DNA from: Antilocapra americana
Taxonomy: Eukaryota > Chordata > Mammalia > Artiodactyla > Antilocapridae
Direction of reading: 5' to 3'
Length of the DNA: 64,000 nucleotides
Assembly (NCBI GenBank): GCA_007570785.1
Contig: ML662465.1
Coordinates: forward strand, 7,607,898-7,671,897
In this document: piece by piece, positions 38,501 through 50,500 of the stretch
Layout of the letters: every line of letters starts with the position of its first letter
Numbering within the stretch: the stretch's first letter is position 1
Notes under the pieces: model-generated
Databases searched by the model: none
What the model was told of the DNA's origin: nothing
What the model saw: only the letters and a program-made list of their open reading frames with translations
Position numbers and translations under genes: made by a program

Positions 38501-41500
38501 AAAAAAATACTTGAGAAAGTTTATTATCACTAGGCTTGCTCTTATGAGAAATGCTAAAGGGGGTCCTTTAAGATGAAAGGATACTAGACAACAACATGAA
38601 AGTGTTCCATTTAAGGTAAATACATGAATACATGCATAATAAACTTGTATTAATGTATTTTGGTGCATAAATTCACTTTTAATTATTTAGAACTTAAACT
38701 GACAAAAACATGGAAATAATAACTACATGCCTATGTTAACTGTTGTCCTGATATGGAACAATGGACTGGTTCCAAATTGGGAAAGTAGTACCTCAAGGCT
38801 CTATACTGTCCCCTTGTTTATTTACTTATGTACAGAGTTCAGTTCAGTTCAGTTCAGTCACTCAGTCGTGTCCGACTCTTTGCGACCCCATGAACGGCAG
38901 CACGCCAGGCCTCCCTGTCCATCACCAACTCCCGGAGTCCACCCAAACCCATGTTCATCGAGTTGGTGATGCCATCCAGCCATCTCATCCCCTGTCTCCC
39001 CCTTCTCCTCCTGCCCCCAATCCTTCCCAGATGAGGTGGCCAAAGTATTGGAGTTTCAGCTTCAACATCAGTCCTTCCAATGAACACCCAGGACTGATCT
39101 CCTTTAGGATGGACTTGTTGGGTCTCCTTGCAGTCCAAGGGACTCTCAAGAGTCTCCAACACCACAGTTCAAAAGCATCAATCCTTCGGCACTCAGCCTT
39201 TTTCACTGTCCAACTTTCACATCCAAACATAACTACTGGAAAAACCATAGCCTTGACTAGACGAACATTTGTTGGCAAAGTTATGTCTCTGCTTTTCAAT
39301 ATGCTATCCAGGTTGGCCATAACTTTCCTTCCAAGGAGTAGGCGTCTTTTGATTTCATGGCTGCAATCACCATCTGCAGTGATTTTGGAGCCCAGAAAAA
39401 TAAAGTCTGACACTGTTTCCACTGTTTCCCCATCTATTTCCCATGAAGTGATGGGACCAGATGTTATGACCTTAAGTTGTCTTAATGTTGAGCCTTAAGC
39501 CAACTTTTTCACTCTCCTCTTTCACTTTCAGCAAGAGGTTTATTAGTTCCTTTTCACTTTCTGCCATAAGGGTGGTGTCGTCTGCATATCTGAGGTTATT
39601 GATATTTCTCCTGGCAATTTTGATTCCAGCTTGTGCTTCCTCCAGCCCAGTGTTTCTCATGATGTACTCTGCATATAAGTTAAATAAGCAGGGTGACAAT
39701 ATACAGCCTTGACGTAGTCCTTTTCCTATTTGGAACCAGTCTGTTCTTCCACGTCCAGTTCTAACTGTTGCTTCCTGACCTGCATACAGGTTTCTAAAGA
39801 GACAGGTCAGATGGTCTGGTATTCCTATCTCTTTCAGAATTTTCCACAGCTTATTGTGATCCACACAGTTAAAGGCTTTGGCATAGTCAATAAAGCAGAA
39901 GTAGATGTTTTTCTGGAACTCTCTTGGTTTTTCGATGATCCAGCAAATGTTGGCAATATGATCTCTGGTTCCTCTGCCTTTTCTAAAACTAACTTGAACA
40001 TCTGGAAGTTCATGGTTCATGTATTGCTGAAGCCTGGCTTGGAGAATTTTGAGCATTACTTTACTAGCATGTGAAATGACTGCAATTGTGCAGTAGTTTG
40101 AGCATTCTTTGGCATTGCCTTTCTTTGGGATAGGAATGTAAACTGAGCTTTTCCAGTCCTGTGGCCATTGCTGAATTTTCCAAATTTGCTTCCATATTGA
40201 GTGCAGAACATTCACAGGATCATCTTTTAGGATTTGAAATAGCTCAACTGGAATTCCATCACTTTCACTAGCTTTGTTCCTAGTGATGAGCCTAGTTTCC
40301 TAAGGCCCATTTGACTTCACCTTCCAGGATGTCTGGCTCTAGCTGAGTGTGAGTGATCACACGATTGTGATTATCTGAGTCGTGAAGATCTTTTTTGTAC
40401 AGTTCTTCTGTGTATTCTTGCCACCTCCTCTTAATGTCTTCTCCTTCTGTTAGGTCCATACCATTTGTCCTTTATCAAGCCCATTTTTGCATGAAATGTT
40501 CCCTTGGTATCTCTAATTTTCTTGAAGAGATCTCTAGTCTTTACCAGTCTGTTGTTTTCCTTTATTTCTTTGCACTGATAGCTAAAAAGGCCTTCTTATC
40601 TCTCCTTGCTATTCTTTGGAATTCTGCATTCAGATGGGAATATATTTCCTTTTCTCCTTTGTTTTTCACTTCTTTTCTTCTCACAACTATTTGTAAGGCT
40701 TCCTCAGACAGCCATTTTGCTTTTTTGCATTTCTTTTACTTGGGGAGGGTCTTAATCCCTGTCTCCTGTACAATGTCACAAACCTCCGTCCACAGTTCAT
40801 CAGGTACTCTGGTTTATCAGATCTAGTCCTTTAAATCTATTTCTCACTTCCACTGTATAATTAAAGGGATTTGATTTAGGTCATACCTGAATGGTCTAGT
40901 GGGTTTCCCTACTTTCTTCAATTTAAGTCTGAATTTGGCAATAAGGAGTTCATGATCATAGTCACAGTCAGCTCCCAGTCTTGTTTTTGCTGACTGTATA
41001 GAACTTCTCCATCTTTGGCTGCAAAGAATATAATCAATCTGATTTTGGTGTTGACCATCTGGTGATGTCCATGTGTAGAGTCTTCTCTTGTGTTGTTGGT
41101 AGAGGCTGTTTGCTATGACCAGTGCATTCTCTTGGCAAAACTCTATTAGCCTTTGCCCTGCTTCATTCTGTACTCCAAGGCCAAATTTGCCTGTTACTCC
41201 AGGTGTTACCTGACTTCCTACTTTTGCATTCCAGTCCCCTACAATGAAAAGGACATCTTCTTTGGGTGTTAGTTCTAAGAGGTCTTGTAGGTCTTCATAG
41301 AACCATTCAACTTCAGCTTCTTCAGCATTACTGGTTGGGGCATAGGCTTGGATTACCGTGATATTGAATGGTTTGCCTTGGAAACGAACAGAGACCATTC
41401 TGTCATTTTTGAGATTGCATCCCAAGTACTGCAATTTGGACTCTTTTGTTGACCATGATGGCTACTCCATTTCTTCTAAGGGATTCCTGCCCACAGTAGT

Positions 41501-44500
41501 AGATATAATGGTCATCTGAGTTAAATTCACCCATTCCAGTCCATCTTTGTTCACTGATTCCTAGAATGTCGACATTCACTCTTGCCATCTCCTGTTTGAC
41601 CACTTCCAATTTGCCTTGATTCATCGACCTAACATTCCAAGTTCCTAAGCAATATTGCTCTTTACAACATCGGACCTTGGTTCTATCACCAGTCACATCC
41701 ACAACTGGGCATCGATTTTGCTTTTGCTCCATACTTTCATTCTTTCTGGAATTATTTCTCCACTGATCTCCAGTAGCATACTGGGCATCTACCAGCCTGG
41801 GTAGTTCATCTTTTAGTATCCTATCTTTTTGCCTTTTTATACTGTTCATGGGGTTCTCAAGGCAAGAATACTGAAGTGGCTTGCCATTCCCTTCTCCAGT
41901 GGACCACATTCTGTCAGACGTCTCCACCATGACCCATGTACGGAGTACATCATGCAAAAGCCAGAGTAAATGAAGCTCAAACTGGAATCAAGATTGCCAG
42001 GAGAAATATCAATAACCTAAGATAGCGGATGGCATGACCCCTCTGGCAGGAAGCGAAGAGGACCAAAAGAGCTTCTTGATGAAAGTGAAAGAGGAGAGTG
42101 AAAAATTTTACGGCAAATAAATTGAGACAATGGAAACAGTGACAGACTATTTTCTTGGACTCCAAAATCACTGCAGATGGTGACTGCAGACATGAAATTA
42201 AAACATGCTTGCTCCTTGGAAGAAAAGCTATAACAAACCTAGACAGCATATTAAAAAGTAGAGACATTACTTTACCAAAAAAGGTCCGTCTGGTCAAAGC
42301 TATGATTTTTCCAGTAGTCATGTGTGGATGTGAGAGTCGGACTATGCTTTTGAACCATAGTGTTGGAGAAGACTCTTGAGAGTCCCTATGAATGCTGGAA
42401 TGCAAGGAAATCAGACCAGTCAATCCTAAAGGAAATCAGTCCTGAATATTCACTGGAAGGACTGATGCTGAAACTGAAGATCCAATACTTTGGCAACCTG
42501 ATGTGAAGAACTGATCATTAGAAAAGACTCGGATACTGGGAAAGAATGAAGGCAGGAGAAGAGGACGACAGAGGATGAGATGGCTGGATGGCATCACCAA
42601 CTCAATGGACATGAGTTTGAGCAAGCTCCCAGACATGGTGATGGACAGGGACGCCTGGCATGCTGCAGTGCATGTGGTGGCAAAGAGTTGGACACGACTG
42701 AGCCACTGAGCAACAACAACTAGGTTTGATAAAGCTTTCCTGACAAGAAGCAATTCTTCTAATTTCATGGCTGCAGTCACCATCCGCAGTGACTTTAGAG
42801 CCTAAGAAGAGGAAATCTGTCACTGCTTCTACCTTTTCCTCTTCTATTTGCCATGAAATGATGGGACCACATGCCATGATCTTAAGTTTTTTAATACTGA
42901 GTTTTAAGCCAGATTTTTCACTCTCCGCTTTACCCTCACTGAGAGGCTCTTTAGTTCCTCTTCACTTTCTCCCATTCGAGTTGTATCATCTACATATCTG
43001 AGGTTGTTAATGTGTATATAATATATAAAAATGCAATTTATGATATCAGTAACATAAAGTTGAGTGGTGTGGAGCTTACAGGCGCAGAATTTTTGTATGC
43101 AATTAAGTTGTTATCAGTTTAAAAATAGAATGTTTTAACTTTAAGGTAACTGCAATGATAACTAGAAAGAAAATATCTACAGAACATACTCAAAGGAAAT
43201 GAGAAGGGTATCAAAGTCTGTTTCTACACACCCCCACACACGTACAATCAATGAAACTCAAAGGAAGACAGTAGAAAAGAGAGGAGGGACAAAAAGCTGT
43301 AAAAGATACAGAAAACAACAAAATGGGAATGAATAATCCTTCCAATGCAGTGATTACTGTAGACAGCAAAATGTTATTAGCAAACTGAATTGAACAACAC
43401 ATTGAAAGTATTACACACCATGACCCAGTGAAATTTATTCCTGGAATGCAAGGATGTTTTGGTGTATGAAAACAATTCCAGGTAATACATCACATTAACA
43501 GAATGAAAGACAAAACCATATGATCATTCAACTTTAGAATAAGCATTTGACATGATTCAACACTAGTTCATAAAAACAGTAAAAAACTAAAAATAGAAGG
43601 AAACTTTCCCAACATAATAAAGGCCATATATGAAAAGCCCACAGATAACATCATACTCAAAGGTGAAAGACTAAAAACTTTTTCTCTAAGATCAGGAGCA
43701 AGGGTGCCTGCTCCTGCCACCTCCATTCAACACAGTATTGAGAGTCCTAACCAGAGTAATAAAATATTCTCTGAAGAGGATCCCTACTAATATTTAAGTT
43801 TCATGTAAAAAAAAAAAGTTCAAATTGTCCAGAAATGAAATGCCCATTTAGGCTTCACAGAAGTTATTCTACATAAATATATAGACATCAATAGAGTTTC
43901 CCAGAAGCTGCAGTGGTAATGAATCTGACTGCCAGTTCAGGGGCGCAAGAGATGTGAATTCAATCCCTGGGTCAAGAAGATCCCCTGGAGTAGGAGATTG
44001 GAACCCACTCCAGTATTCTTGCCTGGAAAATTCCACAGACAGAGAAGCCTAGTGGGCTAGAGTCCAACGGGTAACAAAGAGTCAGACACAACTGAGCATA
44101 CTGAAATAAAACAGGAATCCACAAGTCCACATGAAATTAATGAATGAATGAACAAATAAATAAGGTAATGGGAAGACTCCTGCTCATAGAATGCTGAGTA
44201 ATAACTAGTAAATATGGAGGAAGTATAGAGTTGGAAAGTCATCATTGTACAACAATCACAGTAAAATTCGTTCAGCTAAGAATCATCAGTTTTTGCTAAA
44301 TACAAGAGCAAGAGGGGATTTTGATGAAAAGCAGGGTATCTGCTGTTCTTAAAGTATATCCTCATATAGTACTTATTTGAAGTAAGGAGAAAAAGCAGTA
44401 ACTCTATAACAGAGAAAGCAGACATTTGTTAAGATCATCAAAATAAAAACAAGAGACAGACAGATGGACAAATATGCCTCTTGTTGTGGTATCCTGAGAA

Positions 44501-47500
44501 GGACATATTACTTATGTATGATCTGGCTAAAAAATATAGTCTTCATAACCTGAATCTAATTATAAGGAAACCCAAAATGAAATTACCAATGTCACAAGAG
44601 ACAGAAATTCAAAGGCCAAAGCCACAGGCCTGCTGGAACCTGGAAAGAGACACTGGCAGCTGACAGTTCTGCTCTAATTGGGTAACTAAGACTAAAAATG
44701 CTCCATACAAAATTTGAGACGGAAGCAAGACTGGCTACTGGTACACAAGGTTGCTGATGAAAAACAGCTTGGTACTGGCATAGGTTATGAAGGGTTACAT
44801 TACCCTCTACTCTGAATACAACCTTCAAAGACACAGTGGATCACTCACCTCTTTATTTGAAAGGCACTTAATAGTTTGACAGTTTTTGGAAGAAGAAAGT
44901 GCACTAGCATCTGCCTCCCGGGTCAAGAAAAGGAGCTTCTGGCCCACTGAGTCCAGGCATTCTAAAACACTGTAAACAAGGAGAGGTTAAGGTAGGAATA
45001 ACAGTTTTCCCTAACCCAAGAGTTACTTCTTTATACTTGTACTGTCTAACATGGTAGCAATTAGCAACATGTGGTTATTTAAATTAAAATTAAATAAAAT
45101 GAAAATTCAGTTCCTTAATCACAGTAGTCACATGTACTATAAGGTTCACACATGTGGATAGCACAGATACAGACATTTCCACCATTATAGAAATTGTATT
45201 TATCATTGCTGCTCTGGATTTAGGGAGAGGAAGGATAAACAAAAAATATATTCAAAGCTCTTTATCAAAGTTTAGGCTACATTCTAAGGATCTGATATAT
45301 TTACTATGCTGCAGAGACAAACCCCTTCTGAATCTGTTTTTTGTATTTTCCCCAATCTGGGCAAGACATCAAGGCTATAGCTATTGTATTTAATCAAAAT
45401 ACTCACTAGTCTATATCTCCTCTCATGCCACTTAGTTCAATGTATTTCAATGTCTCATTTTTTTGTAAAATGAGTTATTTTAAGACAAGTTAATATATTC
45501 AGAAAATTAGAAAACATGCTATTCAAGGAAGTAGATGGTAGTTTTCCCTCCATAATTTTTGTAATGGAAGAATGTTACTCATATTATTGGTAAACATTTC
45601 TCAATAGAGTCAAAAGGAGAAAAGAAATTGCCAGGTTCTGTTGTTAAGTAAGCAATCAGATACTCCATTTATCTTTGTAACTATTTAGAACTGAAAAATA
45701 TTACCTTGTGTTTAGCTGCGGAACTACTTCTGCTGTATTTCTTGGCTCTTGGCTTTCCTGGTGACTAGACAGTGCCTCCAGATTTAGTTCTGCAATCTTA
45801 AAAGAAAATAAAGTGGTAAAAATAATTTAATATCTGGTAAAGTATTTGATGGCAAATAGATGGGGAAACAGTGGCCGACTTTATTTTTGGGGGCTCCAAA
45901 ATCACTGAAGATGGTGACTGCAGCCATGAAATTTAAAGACGCTTACTCCTTGGAAGGAAAATTATGACCAACCTAGACAGCATATTAAAAAAGCAGAGAC
46001 ATTACTTTGCCAACAAAGGTCCATCTAGTCAAGGCTATGGTTTTTCAAGTAGTCACGTATGGATGTGAGAGTTGGACTATAAAGAAAGCTGAGCACAGAA
46101 GAATTGATGCTTTTGAACTATAGTGATGGAGAAGACTCTTGAGAGTCCCTTGGACTGCAAGCAGATCCAACCAGTCCATCCTGAAGGAAATCAGTCCTGA
46201 ATATTCCCTGGAAGGACTGATGTTGAAGCTGAAACTCCAATACTTTGGCCACCTGATATGAAGAACTGACTCATCTGAAAAGACCCTGATGCTGGGCAAG
46301 ATTGAAGGTGAGGAAAAGGGGACGACAGAGTGTGGGATGGTTGGATGGCATCACCGACTCAATGGACGTAAGTTTGAGTAAACTCTGGAAGTTGGTGATG
46401 GACAGGGAGGCCTGGCATGTTGCAGTCCATGGAGTTGCAAAGAATCTGACATGACTGACTGAACTGAATTAAAAGTATTTGAGGCTAAAAGACAAAACAA
46501 ACAAAATGCTCAAACCTGAAAAACCTACTTAAGTGGTGTTCTTTGCTTCTGTAGACAGTGAACTTTGCTGATGCCACAGTCCTAGACCGGGTTCAGTACT
46601 TACCAGATCGCTTCTGGCTGCTTAGCCAAGAATGGCAATCTGTTACCAGCTGCTGATGTGACATGAATATGGGAAAGGACCAAGCAGGGCTAAGTGAAAA
46701 GCAGTGACAATTCATTCATTCCAAAGTCACTTAAAACTTACTTCTCTGTAAACATGCAACCTTTTGAAATTATAAAAGAATGGTTTTCATGGCAATATGA
46801 ATAAAAAAGACTTTATTAGATTAATACAAGTTTATTCTCTTTGCATAAAGTGAGAGCCCTTTAGGAGTTTTGGTGTATAGAGATACAAGTTTTCTTACTT
46901 AGAATCATTTTAGATTTGCAGAAAAATTATAAAGAGAGTACAGAGTTCCCATACATATTCAACTGCCATAACTGCCATTTTCAACTATTATTAATATCTT
47001 AGATGAGTATTACATATTTGACACAAATATTGATATTATTTTTTCCTTTTTACAATTTTTATTGAGTATAGTTGATTTACAATGTTGTGTTAGTTTCTAC
47101 TTATACCAAAGTGAATCAGTTACACATATCCACGCTTTTATAGATTCTTTTCCAGTGTGTTATTAACTAAAGTCCATGCTTAATTCAGATTTCCTTAGAT
47201 TTTACTCAAGTGATATGCAGTTCTTCCTAGAATTAAGTGGCAACTGCTGTTGAAACAATACTACCCCAAGGGAGCAAAAATCTATATAGATATTTATAAT
47301 TATCACAATTATTAACATCAGTTAAAGTGACTTAAAAGTAGCATGCAGGATCTTTAGTTCCCTAACCAGGGATAAAAACCATGCCCCCTACAATGGAAGC
47401 GCAGAGTCTTAACCACTGGAAGTCTATCAGCTATAATGATTAATACCACTTCATGGTGCTTAATATATTCATGGCACTGTGCTAAGAGAATTATACTATA

Positions 47501-50500
47501 TAATAATTCATTTACCCTCACCAATATCCCAGAGAAGTGTGTTCCCATTTTATAGATCTAGAAACTAAAAACTAGAAAATAAAGATCTTCAGAGAAATTG
47601 CCTTAGATATTATATATCATTTCACCTATAACATATATCATTTCACCTATTGAAAAAAAGGTTAAGTCTAACTTTAGAGACATTTAACCACTACATTATG
47701 CTAATGATACACATCTTAATTTCAAATATATGTTCACCTTGAATTACACTCCCATTTTTGCAAAGAAATAGATATGGTGGTTTGTGACACTGTTCTAGTC
47801 TCATAATTTTAAGCAAAGCAAAGATACTAACCTTCTTTGGGCCATACTTGAGGAAATACAGAGCCAATTCAAGGGTTGTTCTAGCATCTTCTGTGGCATC
47901 ATGACCAAGCCTATCTGGACACTGTATATCCTTCCTGGAAAGTCAAGGTAAAACTGAGATACCTGCAACAGTTTTTTTTTTTAATTTTGTGGCTGTGAGG
48001 TGCGGCATATGGGATTCCTCGACCAGGGATAGAACCCACACCCCCTACGTTGGAAGCATGGAGTTTTAACCACTGGAAGGCCAGGAAAGTCCTGAGAGCA
48101 TTTTAATGACAGATTCCTTCAACTACCCCAAAGATCTAGGTACATGTAAAATTTTAGCATCCCAGTAATTAGATTTGAATCATAACAATCATGATTCATT
48201 TATTCCTTAGTGCCAAGATCTGAGAGGTAATGAGAATACAGAATGATCAGGAATGGCTTTGTCTACAGCAAGCACATCAATGGCTATTTAATAAAAAGTC
48301 TCTGGTTCACTCCCTAGTCAATCCCTTGTCTCATTTCTTAGATGTAGCTATGGTTTTAAAGTTATCTTCAGAAATTTTCTATTTGTATACAAGCGTCTAA
48401 TATACAGGCTTCCCAAGTGGCACTAGTGGTAAAGAACCCTCCTGACAGTGCAGGTAGAGTTAAGTAAGAGACATAGGTTCAAACCCTGGGTTGGGAAGAT
48501 CCCCTGGAAAAGGCCATGACAACTCACTCCAGTATTCGTGCCAGGAGAATGCCATAGATAGAGGACCCTGGTAGGCTATGGTCCACAGGGTCGCAAAGAG
48601 TTGGACACAACTGAAGCAACTTTCCATGCGTGTATGCATGTCTACTATATACTTAAAAGTTTTTTTTTTTTTTAATCATTTGACTACACTGTGTGGCATA
48701 TGGGTCTTAGTCCCCTGATCAAAGATGGTGCCTGTGCCCCCTGCATTGGAAGCACTGAAACACCAGAGAAGTCTCATTATTTTAAAAAAAATTTTTTAAA
48801 TACATATACTTCTGTCTATAGATATATCTAAATCTAATCTACATCGTATCAATATCAAAATCTTTGAATCTTCTTCTGAATCTCCATTTTATGGAGATTA
48901 ACCTAGAAATTGGAGAATAATCCCTAGATTGTTTCTCAGTAAGATCTTAGACGGCCCCTTATTGGACATTTCATGGCTGGAGTCGCTATCTGCAGTGATT
49001 TTAGAGCCCCCAAAAATAAAGTCTGTCACTGTTTCCACTGTTTCCCCATCTATTTCCCATGAAGTGATGGGACCAGATGCCATGACCTTACTTTTCTGAA
49101 TGTTGAGCTTTAGGCTGACCTTTATACTCCCCTCTTTCATCAAGAGGCTCTTTAGTTCTTCTTCACTTTCTTCCATAAGGGTGGTGTTATCTGCATGTCT
49201 GGGGTAAATGATATTTCTCCCGGCAATCTTGATTCCAGCTTGTGCTTCTTCCAGTCCCGTATTTCTCATGATGTATTCTGCATATAACTTAAATAAGCAG
49301 GGTGACAGTATACAGCTTTAATGTACTCCTTTCCCAGTCTGGAATCAGTATGTTGTTCCATGTCCAGTTCTAACTGTTGTTTCTTGACTTGCATACAGAT
49401 TTCTCAGGAGACAGGTCAGGTGGCCTGGTAGTCCCATCTCTTTCAGAATTTTCCACAGTTTGTTCTGATCCACACAGTCAAAGGCTTTGGCATAGTCAAA
49501 AAAGCAGAAATAGATGTTTTTCTGGAACTCTCTTCTTTTTTGATGATCCAACGAATGTTGGCAATTTGAACTCTGGTTCCTCTGCCTTTTCTAAAACTAG
49601 CTTGAACATCTGGATGCTCACGGTTCATGTATTGCTGAAGCCTGGCTTGGAGAATTTTGAGCATTACACTTTACTAGCATGTGAGATCAGTACAATTGTG
49701 CGGTAGTTTGAGCATTCTCTTGCATTGCCTTTCTTTGGGACAGGAATGAAAACTGACCTTTTCCAGTCCTGTGGCCACTACTGTATTTTCCAAATTTGCT
49801 GACATATTGAGTGCAGCACTTTCACAGCATCACCTTTTACGATTTGAAATAGCTCAACTGGGATTCCATCACCTCCACTAGCTTTGTTCCTAATGATGCT
49901 TCCTAAGGCCCACTTGACTTTGCATTCCAGGATGTCTGGCTCTAGGTGAGTGACAACACGATCATGATTATCTGGGTTGTGAAAATCTTTTTTGTACAGT
50001 TCTTCAGTGTATTCTTGCTACCTCTTCTAAATATCTTCTGCTTCTGAGAGATCCATATTATTTCTGTCCTTTATTGTGGCCATATTCGCATGAAATCTTC
50101 CCTTGATATCTCTAATTTTCTTGAAGAGATCGCTAGTCTTTCCCATTCTATTGTTTCCCTCTATTTCTTTGCATTAATCACTGAAGAAGGCTTTCTTATC
50201 TCTCCTTGCTAGTCTTTGGAACGCTACATTCAGATGGGTATATCGTTCCTTTTCTCCTTTGCCTTTCACTTCTCTTCTCTTCATAGCTATTTATAAGGCC
50301 TCCTCAGACAACCATTCTGCCTTTTTGCATTTCTTTTTCTTGGTGATGGTCTTGATCACTGCCTCCTATACAATGTCTTGAACCTCCGTCCATAGTTATT
50401 CAGGCACTCTATCAGACCTAATCCCTTGAATCTATTTGTCACTTCCACTGTATAAACGTAAGGGATTTGATTTATGCCATACCTGAATGCTCTAGTGGTT

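Larger units (their letters stand above)
38838..41935 (-). mobile_element. nearly full-length BovB LINE (3.1 kb)
   Basis: BovB is an RTE-class non-LTR retrotransposon. This antisense copy has its 3' terminal TTCAGTTCAGTTCAGTTCAG array at the left end and its 5' leader at the right end. The endonuclease and reverse transcriptase are both present, split over several open frames. It is the most complete autonomous element in the window and inserted into an older BovB. It lies in the REXO5 intron 36401-44848, in the same orientation as REXO5. Confidence 0.93.
37800..43800 (+). mobile_element. old L1/HAL1 element split by a BovB cluster (outer limits)
   Basis: The left part (about 37800-38749) has ORF1-like A-rich L1/HAL1 wording ('ccagaagaagagaaaaaggg', 'aaagagagaatcttgagcagcaag'). 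The right part (43011-43800) runs into a reverse-transcriptase-like L1 segment ('ccatgacccagtgaaatttattcctggaatgcaagg', 'aaaggccatatatgaaaagcccacag'). BovB elements occupy 38750-43010 between them. Confidence 0.65.

Noticed and set aside
38761..39498. A 245-codon + strand open frame over the BovB junction
   Set aside because: It joins sense BovB to the complement of an antisense BovB, so it is an artefact of the nested insertion.
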